DNA from: CAYJMQ01 sp964392415
GTDB taxonomy: Bacteria; Bdellovibrionota; JACOXK01; 2-02-FULL-40-11
Length of the DNA stretch: 25,951 bases
Reading direction: 5' to 3'
Assembly (NCBI GenBank): GCA_964392415.1
Contig: CAYMPL010000025.1
Coordinates: forward strand, 1-25,951
Shown here: piece by piece, positions 1-6,979 of the stretch
How positions within the stretch are numbered: position 1 is the stretch's first letter
How the letters are laid out: each line of letters starts with the position of its first letter
Notes under the pieces: model-generated
Databases searched by the model: none
What the model was told of the DNA's origin: nothing
What the model saw: the letters and a program-made list of their open reading frames with translations, nothing else
Program-made: the position numbers and the translations under genes

Positions 1-1
1 T

Positions 2-355
2 GAGCGTTATCCAAAATTTATTCCTGAAATTAAGCTGGTATCCGTGAAATCAAACAAACCGAAGCAAGTCGAATTTCAATTAGATATGATTAAAAGCTTT
101 CATTATGTTTTAGAAGTGGATGAAAAATCGCCTGAAGCCATTTCTTGGAAACTTGTCGATAGCAATCTCTTCAAAAAAAATAGCGGGGGGTGGAAACTGA
201 AAGAAAAGAATGGCATGACCTCTGTCACCTATTGGCTCGATGTGGAGTTCGGCTTTCTCGTGCCGCGGATGGTATCCAACAAAATGGTCGCAAGAGACCT
301 CCCCAAAATGATCGAGCGGTTTTCGGAGGAAGCAGAGAGGCTTCAGTCATCCTGA
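2..355 (+). CDS. RatA/COQ10-like SRPBCC (START-type) protein, 5' truncated
   Basis: The reading frame is open from base 2, so the gene starts left of the window. A GTG at 44 is in frame but internal, because the preceding codons read ERYPKFIPEIKLVSV and match the start of RatA/COQ10-like proteins (Y-P-x-F-x-P-x-x-K). About 117 residues are visible, including the typical WxL...GGWxL strands and a C-terminal amphipathic helix (DLPKMIERFSEEAERL). The family binds hydrophobic ligands (the COQ10 role) or, for RatA, interferes with 50S subunits; the sequence does not decide between these. The last residues and stop (cag tca tcc tga) come from a dispersed palindromic repeat. The gene faces the outer-membrane gene ending at 391. 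Confidence 0.7.
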   Translation, partial: ERYPKFIPEIKLVSVKSNKPKQVEFQLDMIKSFHYVLEVDEKSPEAISWKLVDSNLFKKNSGGWKLKEKNGMTSVTYWLDVEFGFLVPRMVSNKMVARDLPKMIERFSEEAERLQSS

Positions 356-391
356 GCGAAGCGAAGGATCTCATCGAATAAAAGGATGACT
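345..391. repeat. Dispersed GTCATCCTGAGCGAAGCGAAGGATCT-type palindrome, possible two-way terminator
   Basis: The core at 346-371 is an imperfect palindrome (ATCCT-gAGCGAAGCGa-AGGAT). It belongs to a short repeat type seen in many bacterial genomes. Here it is embedded in a longer inverted repeat: AGTCATCC at 345-352 is perfectly complementary to GGATGACT at 384-391. It lies between convergent genes, supplies the stop codon of the left gene (353-355) and touches the stop of the right gene (391-393). A transcript from either direction would form a hairpin here, so a two-way terminator role is plausible. There is no long U-tract. Confidence 0.6.
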
Positions 392-1872
392 TATCTAAAA
401 TGAAGCAAGAAGTTCTTATTCGGCACGTCTTCCTGATACCCTTTTTCTTGAGAATCACTTCTTGATTTGAAAATCTCATCCAGTGTGGCATCCCCGTTTT
501 CCCGGGGGGTTGACGGGCGTATTTCCGGTTTTTCCTGAACCGGTGAGCTTTTGAGCTCTTTCACCGATTCTTTTGCCTGAGGGAGTTCTGGTTTTTTTTC
601 AGGCTCAGACATTTTTTCCTCTTGTTTGGGTTCTGTTATCACCACATTCTCTTCTTCAATAACTTCTTTCTTTATCTCTTTTTTGGTTTTTTTTACCTTC
701 TTTACTTTTTGAACCTTTTTAACCGGCTCCATTGTCATTCCGAGGCCAGAGGCCGAGGAATCTTCGTCAATCTGGTAAATCGGATATTTTTTCATCTCTT
801 CTTCTGTCATCGGCTCGATAGCAAAGGGGAGATCTGCCTCTTCTTGAATGGCTGAGATCTCAGAGTCTTCAACTTCAACCGGATAAATTGGATAGGCAGC
901 GGCGCTTTTCATTTTTTCCTTCTCTGCATCTCCCCCTTTTACAACTGTTTCTTTTCCTTTCGGTGTTTGGTAGTTGATCCCCGCAAAGAAATTTAATTTA
1001 GGAGTCAGCGCAGCGCCGTCAAAACGATTTTTTGAAGAGAGCCCAATATCGGAGCCGAGCACAATCTGCCAGGGGACACCCGCCGGTGTTATTTTAAATC
1101 CTGTCGTCAGCCGATTTGGATTTTTAAAAATGGGGATATGGGAGTCAAGCGTATGATCGAGGGTGTATTCAACAAAGGGGCTCAAGCGCGAAGTTTCAAG
1201 TTCAATCCCAAGTCCGTATTGAAGCATATCGAACTGTGAAATTCCAAGAAGGTGAAGCGCTTCAAAGGAGCTCCCTTCTGTGATGCGATGGGATCGATCT
1301 TTGAAATAGAGCGTATTAAAATGAAGTCTCAGCGGATATTTTCTTTTTAAAATGTGAGTTTTCCAGCTCTGCAGCAGCCTTGCCCCCCAGCTGTTTGCTT
1401 TGTCGATGTCTTCGATACCATTTCCATTGAAAAGCGCGTAGTGCCCGTCTACTCCTAAAGAGTAGGAACCCGAAAAAGGGATCGTGATAGTTCCACCCGC
1501 TTCTGATTTGCTAAAGCTGTGAGACTGGAGGAGGGGGAAGAGATCTTCATTGTTAATTAAAATCGTTTTTCGGTTTAAAAAAAGCTGAAAAAAATTACAG
1601 GGGGCATAATTTATAAAGATCTGTCCGCCATGGACATGATTTCTCCCTGAAAATGGGATCGTTCTCGATTGGAAATATTCCTCCTGATACCCAAAGCCGA
1701 ATGAGCCAGCTTTTTTGGGTTCAGCCGAATAGACCTTTGCTCCCCCTTGTCTACCAGTCGGGGTTGGGCTGGTTCCCCGCTCCTTATGGATCTCACCGGC
1801 TTGTCCATACGATTCAACCAGAGCCACCAGAGCCAAAAGCACAACAGTTGCGACGAATGTTCTGATACGCAT
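391..1872 (-). CDS. Outer-membrane beta-barrel-like protein with Lys/Glu-rich C-terminal tail
   Basis: I did not recognise a named family. The start is set at the ATG at 1872 (MRIRTFVATVV...), not the ATG at 1893. AGGAAGG lies 8 nt before 1872, and the sigma-54 promoter at 1901-1915 would start transcription at about 1890, leaving 1893 outside the message. The protein is 493 aa with a Sec signal peptide (hydrophobic to ..VESYGQA). Residues ~45-290 have alternating aromatic and polar strands (FGFGYQEEYF, QIFINYAP, YSLGVDGHYALF, LRLHFNTLYF) suggesting an outer-membrane barrel. The last ~180 residues are low-complexity, rich in K, E and P, with runs such as KKVQKVKKVKKTKKEIKK. A palindromic repeat is inserted in frame at 734-763. 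Confidence 0.7.
   Translation of the reverse strand: MRIRTFVATVVLLALVALVESYGQAGEIHKERGTSPTPTGRQGGAKVYSAEPKKAGSFGFGYQEEYFQSRTIPFSGRNHVHGGQIFINYAPCNFFQLFLNRKTILINNEDLFPLLQSHSFSKSEAGGTITIPFSGSYSLGVDGHYALFNGNGIEDIDKANSWGARLLQSWKTHILKRKYPLRLHFNTLYFKDRSHRITEGSSFEALHLLGISQFDMLQYGLGIELETSRLSPFVEYTLDHTLDSHIPIFKNPNRLTTGFKITPAGVPWQIVLGSDIGLSSKNRFDGAALTPKLNFFAGINYQTPKGKETVVKGGDAEKEKMKSAAAYPIYPVEVEDSEISAIQEEADLPFAIEPMTEEEMKKYPIYQIDEDSSASGLGMTMEPVKKVQKVKKVKKTKKEIKKEVIEEENVVITEPKQEEKMSEPEKKPELPQAKESVKELKSSPVQEKPEIRPSTPRENGDATLDEIFKSRSDSQEKGYQEDVPNKNFLLHFR
734..763. repeat. Palindromic repeat (GTCATTCCGAGG...) inside a coding region
   Basis: The + strand reads GTCATTCCGAGG at 734-745 and closes with GAGGAATCT; ATTCC (737-741) pairs with GGAAT (757-761), with nested GGCC arms inside. 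This is the common 'CHSEARGRGI'-type dispersed repeat, normally found between genes. Here it is read in frame by the outer-membrane gene as DSSASGLGMTM, within the charged tail. Confidence 0.65.
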
Positions 1873-1900
1873 TTTCGATACCTTCCTATCCATAGAAAGA

Positions 1901-1915
1901 GCAAACCCTGTGCCA
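1901..1915 (-). promoter_or_regulatory. Sigma-54 promoter of the outer-membrane protein gene
   Basis: On the minus strand, TGGCACA-GGGT-TTGC matches the sigma-54 -24/-12 consensus TGGCAYR-N4-TTGC exactly. Transcription would begin about 12 nt downstream (~1890), which fits translation from the ATG at 1872 with its own ribosome site. The -24 element is preceded by an extra T, as in strong sites (TTGGCAC). The region upstream (1916-2136) is A/T-rich and holds the decamer TCAATTATTT (minus, 1941-1950). The same decamer occurs upstream of the other sigma-54 promoter, at 14753-14762. Confidence 0.8.
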
Positions 1916-2136
1916 AGGGGGTGTTAGGTATAATCTATTGAAATAATTGATTTTTTTTATAGCCCTGACCACTTTTTAACTCAAATATCTGTTTGGAAAT
2001 AGAAGGGGAGAGCGGAAAAAAGGGGGGCAGTATAAAAAAATATAATAAAATCAGTTGCTTAGAGTTTGAAAAATTCCTTTACAGCCTTCTATCAAAATTT
2101 GTCATTGGTTCCCGGCAGGAATAGCCATCTGACGAC

Positions 2137-2751
2137 CTAAAATCCATATAATCTCCGAACGCGCTCAATATCACGTTCGCTTAAATGCCGTACCTCGTTT
2201 TTTTGGATGCGGGGGTTCATGACGCTCATCTCTGGCGACGCGCTGTTGTCGTGATCGAGTCCCAATAGATGCCCTAACTCATGGAGACAGATGGTTGTGG
2301 CATCGAAAGTGTCAGCCGTGCCGTTCAATGAAAAAAGGAAGCCCTCGTTAAAGAAGATATCAGAATCGATGAGTTGATTACTGCGATAAAGATAGACTGT
2401 TTTTGCCGGCTCTTCGGGTTTTCCTGAAATGGGCTCTGCAAGCCAGGTTTCGCCACTGCGTATTCCAATCGTGTTCAAAGATCCTTCATTGATCTCAAAA
2501 AGATTGATTCCTGTATTGACCTCCCAGATTTGAATAGCCTCATCCATAGCGATCGATAGCTCAGACGGCAGTGAGAGATCTTTGGCCAAAACAATGGGGA
2601 GGCTAGCCCAGCTGAGCGGTTGGCAATCTTTGGATGTGAGATAGCCCGTTGTCTCAGCTGTAATTGCGGCATTGCAGCTGGCTGAATCTTGAGATTCGCC
2701 GCAAGCGCTAAGAAAGAGGAGACTAATGCCAATGACAAGCGCCTGCTTCAT
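2137..2751 (-). CDS. Matrixin-like (M10) zinc metalloprotease lipoprotein
   Basis: The protein has 204 aa. A lipoprotein signal ends in LSAC with the lipidated Cys at 17, so the mature protein should be membrane-anchored. The catalytic helix HELGHLLGLDH supplies zinc ligands His157, His161 and His167 and the base Glu158. A Met-turn follows (SVMNP, Met178), then the matrixin ending LSERDIERVRRLYGF. These are hallmarks of metzincin family M10A. No PRCGxPD cysteine-switch propeptide is visible, so it is probably made without the classical latency segment. Cys26 and Cys43 could form a disulfide. Substrate unknown. It is transcribed alone, 243 bases from its downstream neighbour. Confidence 0.85.
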   Translation of the reverse strand: MKQALVIGISLLFLSACGESQDSASCNAAITAETTGYLTSKDCQPLSWASLPIVLAKDLSLPSELSIAMDEAIQIWEVNTGINLFEINEGSLNTIGIRSGETWLAEPISGKPEEPAKTVYLYRSNQLIDSDIFFNEGFLFSLNGTADTFDATTICLHELGHLLGLDHDNSASPEMSVMNPRIQKNEVRHLSERDIERVRRLYGF

Positions 2752-2897
2752 ACGATTTTACTGATACAATTTCAGTGCCGACCTTATTGACTCAGGGAAA
2801 AATAGAAAAAATTATGAGATATCAGAAAGTTAAATGAAACAAACGTTTGAGGTCTCTTTCTCTATCACTGTAGATTTCATAAACGTCTCAGAAAAAC

Positions 2898-2917
2898 TTA
2901 TTGAATTTTTTCAATAA
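2898..2917. other. Perfect hairpin TTATTGAA-TTTT-TTCAATAA upstream of tRNA-Gly
   Basis: An 8-bp perfect stem with a TTTT loop lies in the AT-rich region between the divergent protease gene and the tRNA. The surrounding bases (ACTT...AAGT) extend a looser palindrome to about 33 nt. It could be an operator or simply AT-rich sequence. Confidence 0.35.
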
Positions 2918-2974
2918 AATTCATAAGTTACTCTGTGATTTTTTTCATACGTCGGATGACGTGGATTGTCACAT

Positions 2975-3045
2975 GCGGGTGTAGTTCAATGGTAGAATGC
3001 GAGCTTCCCAAGCTTGAGACGGGGGTCCGATTCCCCTCACCCGCT
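2975..3045 (+). tRNA. tRNA-Gly (anticodon CCC)
   Basis: All four arms fold. Acceptor GCGGGTG (2975-2981) pairs with CACCCGC (3038-3044). The D arm GTTC/GAAT encloses AATGGTA. Anticodon stem CGAGC/GCTTG encloses TTCCCAA, giving anticodon CCC (3007-3009), which reads GGG. T stem is GGGGG/CCCCT. The discriminator base is T (3045), as usual for bacterial tRNA-Gly, and CCA is not encoded. The sequence closely follows the usual bacterial glyU-type tRNA. The T loop reads TCCGATT where TTCGATT is usual, so the position of pseudouridine 55 is a C. Confidence 0.95.
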
Positions 3046-3136
3046 GATTTTGGGTCTATACTGGACACATCGTTTACATAAAATACCGGAGACATAGTGA
3101 AAAAGAAAAAAGTGAAATATAACATGCAAATAGTGC

Positions 3137-3172
3137 TTGACTATACTCCCAAAATAGCGTTAATATTGGGAG
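3137..3172 (+). promoter_or_regulatory. Promoter with overlapping CTCCCAA...TTGGGAG operator-like palindrome
   Basis: TTGACT (3137-3142) and TAATAT (3161-3166) are separated by 18 bp and resemble a sigma-70 promoter. A perfect 7-bp inverted repeat, CTCCCAA (3146-3152) and TTGGGAG (3166-3172), spans the spacer and runs to 1 base before the GTG start at 3174. The predicted transcription start would fall almost at the start codon, so the message may be leaderless; otherwise GGGAG in the right arm would be the ribosome site, at unusually short spacing. Either way, a protein bound to the palindrome would block expression. Confidence 0.5.
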
Positions 3173-3173
3173 C

Positions 3174-4322
3174 GTGATCCAAAGAATTTTGAGGCTTCCC
3201 AAAAACCACAGCTTCTTCCTGTTTGGCGCACGGGGCACAGGGAAGTCCACTTTACTTAAAACGATTCCTTCTCTTCGATCTTCGCTTTACATCGATTTAT
3301 TGAGTCAGGATGAAGAAGAAAAATATTCGCTTCACAAGGATCTTTTGCTTGAGCAGGCGCGTGCGATGAAAAAAGGGGAGTGGATTACGATTGATGAAGT
3401 CCAAAAGATACCGAAGATGCTTGATGTTGTGCATAAAATTATAGAAGAAAAAAAAATTCATTTTGCATTGTCTGGCTCCTCTGCCAGAAAACTGAAACGT
3501 GGCGGAGCCAACCTTCTGGCCGGAAGGGCTTTTGTGTTTTCCTTATTTCCTATAACGTATCAGGAAATCGGAAAGGGGTTCAATTTGGATTCTGCTCTTC
3601 ATTGGGGGACACTTCCATCCTTATTCCATCAAAAAAGCGATAAAGATAAGGCTCGCTATTTAAAATCCTATACGCAAACCTACCTGAAGGAAGAAATACA
3701 AGTTGAGCAACTCATCCGAAATTTAGATCCATTTCGATTATTTCTACGAATTGCGGCTCAAATGGACGGTGAAATCATTAACTATTCGAATATCTCAAAG
3801 GATACAGGGGTCGATCATAAAACAATCCAAAGCTATTATGAAATTCTGCAAGATACTCATATTGGTTTTTTTCTCCAGCCCTTTTCCAGATCAGTGAGGA
3901 AAGTACAAATCAAAAGCCCAAAATTCTATCTATTTGACTTAGGAGTCAAAAGAAGCTTGGAAAACCGTTTGCAAGTTCCTATCCTTCCTGGCAATTCTGA
4001 GTATGGCGCAGCATTTGAAAATTGGGTCATAAATGAATTGTATCGGCTCAATTCATACCGAGAACTTGATTATCAACTGAGTTATCTCAGAACCAAAGAT
4101 AATGTTGAAATAGACTTGGTCATTGAAAGACCGGGGGTCCCCCCTCTGCTTGTCGAAATCAAATCATCAGATCGTATTGATTCGAGGCATCTCAGCGGAT
4201 TGCAAAACTTTCAAAAAGACTTTCCGAAATCTGAGTTCTTCTGTGTTAGTCGTGTCGAAAAAGCCCAAAAAGTAGGTAAGATATGGATTTTGCCCTGGCA
4301 AGAATTTTTCAAATCGTTATAG
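3174..4322 (+). CDS. AAA_14 / DUF4143 family ATPase
   Basis: The protein has 382 aa from a GTG start; MIQRILRLPKNHSFFLFGARGTGKST is the usual opening of the family. Walker A is GARGTGKST (18-26), Walker B ITIDE (71-75), and a sensor-like ALSGSS follows at 98-103. The C-terminal third is DUF4143, ending in VEIDLVIE...LLVEIKSS, which looks like a PD-(D/E)xK nuclease-type core (D, then ExK). Families of this build are widespread, often solitary and mobile between genomes, and of unknown function; links to toxin or defence roles have been proposed but nothing here shows one. It is a single-gene unit after the tRNA, with a palindromic promoter. Confidence 0.88.
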   Translation: MIQRILRLPKNHSFFLFGARGTGKSTLLKTIPSLRSSLYIDLLSQDEEEKYSLHKDLLLEQARAMKKGEWITIDEVQKIPKMLDVVHKIIEEKKIHFALSGSSARKLKRGGANLLAGRAFVFSLFPITYQEIGKGFNLDSALHWGTLPSLFHQKSDKDKARYLKSYTQTYLKEEIQVEQLIRNLDPFRLFLRIAAQMDGEIINYSNISKDTGVDHKTIQSYYEILQDTHIGFFLQPFSRSVRKVQIKSPKFYLFDLGVKRSLENRLQVPILPGNSEYGAAFENWVINELYRLNSYRELDYQLSYLRTKDNVEIDLVIERPGVPPLLVEIKSSDRIDSRHLSGLQNFQKDFPKSEFFCVSRVEKAQKVGKIWILPWQEFFKSL

Positions 4323-4345
4323 AGAATCCAAGAATCAGGACTTTA

Positions 4346-4435
4346 AGGTGCCAGTTTTAGCCTTGGCGCCTCTCCGCAAAGGGGAAATATCCTTTGCCAA
4401 TACCGGTTTACCTAGGCTATCTTCAGCTGTCTTTA
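4346..4435 (+). ncRNA. Structured leader RNA upstream of TauE permease, possible Moco-type riboswitch
   Basis: The 154-base gap before the permease is full of complementary segments. GGTGCCA (4349-4355) pairs with TGGCGCC (4363-4369), with one G-T pair. CTCC/GGGG encloses GCAAA at about 4371-4383. GCAAAGG (4376-4382) can alternatively pair with CCTTTGC (4391-4397). AGCCT near 4359 pairs with AGGCT near 4424 and closes the whole fold. The order GCGCCTC-hairpin-CCTTTGCCA-ACCGG-TTTACC reminds me of the molybdenum-cofactor (Moco/Tuco) RNA motif, recalled from memory and not verified. Mutually exclusive pairings fit a switch. Boundaries are approximate. Confidence 0.45.
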
Positions 4436-4476
4436 TGGGGTGTGTCTTTTAACGGTGTTTTGTGAAGGAATAGTCA

Positions 4477-5364
4477 ATGCCTGTTGATTCTTTAATCCTT
4501 GTTTTGATCACTTTCCTCGGCGCCTTCGTCAATGGCGCGTTGGGGTATGGTTTCTCATCTGTTACCGTTCCAGTTGCCTTGCTTTTTTATACGAATAAAA
4601 CTTTAAACCCGGCTCTTGTCATTGTAGAAGTTGTTCTCAATGGCCATGTTTTGTTTATCCATCGAAAAAGTCTTCCAAATATCTGGCGACGGGTACTCCC
4701 GATTTTTTGGGGATTGGTTCCAGCGATTTTTCTGGGGAGCTATTTGCTTACTTATGTTCGTCCGGAATTTTTGAAATTGTTTACTTATGTTGTGCTGATT
4801 CCCCTTATTCTCTGTCAGGCGGCCGGTGTTCGGTGGCCTATTCGTTCAGAGAAAAAATTTCTTTCTCCGTTGGGAATTAGCGTCGGTCTTCTCTATTCGT
4901 TGACGACGATTTCGGGACCGCCACTTGCGCTTTTTTTGAATAACCAGGGGTTTTCCAAGAACGACTTTAAAGCAGCTTTGGGTTTAATCCGGTTTGTTCA
5001 GGCGATATTGACCGCTTCTTCCTATCTTTACCTAGGGCTTTATCAGGAGATGCATGTCACTCTTTCTCTTTTGATTTTGCCTGGAATCCTTTTGGGGGTC
5101 CCTCTGGGGGCTTCAGTAGTTCGCAATATTGGAACGGAGACTTTTCGGAGGATTGCGATGAGTTTTGATTCGTGGATTGTCAGTTTTGGATTGGCGAGAT
5201 TACTGGTCTCGCTGCACGTTTTCCCTGAAAGAATTGCTTATGGCATGATGGCGACTGTCATGAGCGTGGATGGTTATCTTTTGTTTCATTATTTTAAAGG
5301 GAAGAGAAAGAAAGAAAGCCGAAGCGCTGAGGTTCCAGCGTTACCCGGGCAGGTGTCAGATTAA
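4477..5364 (+). CDS. TauE/SafE-family sulfite/anion exporter permease
   Basis: The protein has 295 aa with about eight hydrophobic helices in two repeats. It opens with the family signature GAFVNGALGYGFSSVTVP (TauE/SafE: G-x-x-G-x-G-G-G-x-x-x-P-like) and repeats the theme at ISVGLLYSLTTISGPPLALFL. Members export sulfite, sulfoacetate or related organosulfur anions across the inner membrane; the substrate here cannot be read from sequence. GAAGGAA precedes the ATG at proper distance. It follows a structured leader and is probably first in an operon with the acyltransferase, whose ATG comes 3 bases after its stop. The C-terminal 25 residues are polar and cytoplasmic. Confidence 0.85.
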   Translation: MPVDSLILVLITFLGAFVNGALGYGFSSVTVPVALLFYTNKTLNPALVIVEVVLNGHVLFIHRKSLPNIWRRVLPIFWGLVPAIFLGSYLLTYVRPEFLKLFTYVVLIPLILCQAAGVRWPIRSEKKFLSPLGISVGLLYSLTTISGPPLALFLNNQGFSKNDFKAALGLIRFVQAILTASSYLYLGLYQEMHVTLSLLILPGILLGVPLGASVVRNIGTETFRRIAMSFDSWIVSFGLARLLVSLHVFPERIAYGMMATVMSVDGYLLFHYFKGKRKKESRSAEVPALPGQVSD

Positions 5365-5367
5365 CAG

Positions 5368-6978
5368 ATGAGTCTTTTTGATTTTAATCTGGAAAATAAA
5401 GGTCTCCTTCTTGAGAAGGTGGTCCGACGAGTCTATGACGAATATCTTTCGATAAGCGAAGATCGTCGGGAACAGCTTCTTCTTGAGATGATCTATTGGG
5501 AGAAGAAGCGGCAAGATCGGGTTAAAAACCGGTTTCAGAAATGGCGAAAAATCCGGTATTGGGAAAAATATGAGCAGAGCTATCTCCAGGGATCGTCCCT
5601 TGAAAGACAAAGGTGTATTCATGAATCGATTGAGCACTACGCGAATCAGATTGTGGGAAATTTTAGTCCCCTTGTTTACCAGGCGGCGACAAAAATTATC
5701 CCCCCTTTTTTAAATCTCCTTTTTAACGCGCTCTCTTTCCGGCGCATTGTCTCTTTGGGGAGTTCACTGTCTTCTCTTGGGGAAAACTTGATCATCTCCG
5801 GCGATATTTCATGGGTAAAGCGCCTGGCAGGGCGGGGGACATTGATCTGGGTTCCAACCCATGTCAGTAATTTTGATTCGATCATTTTGGGGACGGTATT
5901 TCATTATACAGATCTTCCTCCGGTGATGTACGGCGCCGGACTGAATCTCTTTTATAACAAATTCATCGGGTTTTTTATGAAGAATTTGGGAGCCTACAAA
6001 GTCGATAGACTTCGTGCGCATCAAATTTATAAAGATGTTCTCAAAGAATACGCGACGACATCCATCGAAATGGGTTTTCATAATCTCTTTTTTCCGGGAG
6101 GGACACGGAGCCGTTCAGGGGCCGTTGAGAAAAAACTGAAATTAGGACTTGTCGGTTCAGGCCTTCGCGCCTACATTCGGAATCTTCAAACCGCGAAAAA
6201 AAATCCGAATATTTACATCATTCCCGTTACGATAAATGCGCATTTGACATTGGAAGCTGAAACCTTAATAGACGATTTTTTGGGAGCTCGCGGACAGTCC
6301 CGCTACATTATTGAAAATGATGAATTTTCAAGCCCGATGCGGCTTTTCAGTTATTTGAAAAGCCATATTCATCTGAATTCCAAAACCTTTGTGCATCTGG
6401 CGGCCCCTCTCGATCCGTTTGGAAATCGTGTCGATGAACAGGGAAGCTCCATTGATCACCATGGCCGTCTTATCGATATTTCCCGCTATGTTTTGAAAGA
6501 CGGGCATGTGGAGATCGATGAGGAACGGGATCGCAATTATACCTCTGAACTGGGAAATGTTTTGATTGACAGTTACCATCGGAAAAATCGTGTATTGAGC
6601 ACAAATCTGGTTGCATTTACTCTCTACGAAATGATTGCCGGTCGTCATCCCGATTTTGATATTTATAAACTGCTTCGCACGCATGCCTATGGGGAACCGA
6701 TTGAACTTCGCGATGTTTATCGAACGATGGATCGCGTGATTGCAGAGCTCAGGCAACTCGATGATCAGGGGCGAATCGTCTATGACCTGTCTATGAGATC
6801 AAAAGACACCCAGGATATTTTAAATGAGGCGTTGAAGATTTTTGCCTCTTATCACAGACGAAAAACGGTTGATCGTGTTGGAGATAAAATCTATGTCGGC
6901 GATCTGCTTCTGCTTTACTATTATCATAATCGTCTGATTGGCTATAATCTGGAAGATATGATGCGGGGAATAAAATAA
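5368..6978 (+). CDS. PlsB-like glycerol-3-phosphate acyltransferase
   Basis: The protein has 536 aa. The LPLAT/PlsB-type acyltransferase core has block I HVSNFD (165-170, catalytic H and D), block II around GAYKVDR (~208-214), block III FFPGGTRSR (241-249) and block IV IIPVTIN (~274-280). It lacks the length of E. coli PlsB (~800 aa) but has a ~150-residue helical N-terminal region and a ~170-residue C-terminal region, so it is more than a minimal PlsC. Its neighbour gpsA makes glycerol-3-phosphate, which supports acylation of that substrate at the membrane. In block III the usual Glu (PEGTRSR or EGGRSR) is Gly. Lysophospholipid or another acceptor remains possible. Confidence 0.8.
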   Translation: MSLFDFNLENKGLLLEKVVRRVYDEYLSISEDRREQLLLEMIYWEKKRQDRVKNRFQKWRKIRYWEKYEQSYLQGSSLERQRCIHESIEHYANQIVGNFSPLVYQAATKIIPPFLNLLFNALSFRRIVSLGSSLSSLGENLIISGDISWVKRLAGRGTLIWVPTHVSNFDSIILGTVFHYTDLPPVMYGAGLNLFYNKFIGFFMKNLGAYKVDRLRAHQIYKDVLKEYATTSIEMGFHNLFFPGGTRSRSGAVEKKLKLGLVGSGLRAYIRNLQTAKKNPNIYIIPVTINAHLTLEAETLIDDFLGARGQSRYIIENDEFSSPMRLFSYLKSHIHLNSKTFVHLAAPLDPFGNRVDEQGSSIDHHGRLIDISRYVLKDGHVEIDEERDRNYTSELGNVLIDSYHRKNRVLSTNLVAFTLYEMIAGRHPDFDIYKLLRTHAYGEPIELRDVYRTMDRVIAELRQLDDQGRIVYDLSMRSKDTQDILNEALKIFASYHRRKTVDRVGDKIYVGDLLLLYYYHNRLIGYNLEDMMRGIK

Positions 6979-6979
6979 A

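Noticed and set aside
225..491. Minus-strand frame containing SMRSFASLRMT
   Set aside because: This is the translation of the GTCATCCTGAGCGAAGCGAAGGATCT repeat plus antisense of two genes; a classic false gene.
622..855. Plus-strand frame rich in Phe and Leu (YLFFGFFYLLYF)
   Set aside because: It is the antisense of Lys/Glu-rich codons of the outer-membrane gene and of the in-frame repeat.
1873..1893. Upstream ATG of the outer-membrane gene
   Set aside because: It lies at or before the expected transcription start of the sigma-54 promoter and lacks a ribosome site.
2928..3125. Minus-strand frame with EGNRTPVSSLGSSHSTIELHP
   Set aside because: It is antisense to the tRNA-Gly, a well-known spurious protein.
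3046..3130. Possible insertion-sequence remnant after the tRNA
   Set aside because: The stretch around CCGGAGACATAGTG looked familiar, but there is no coding remnant, terminal repeat or target duplication to support it.
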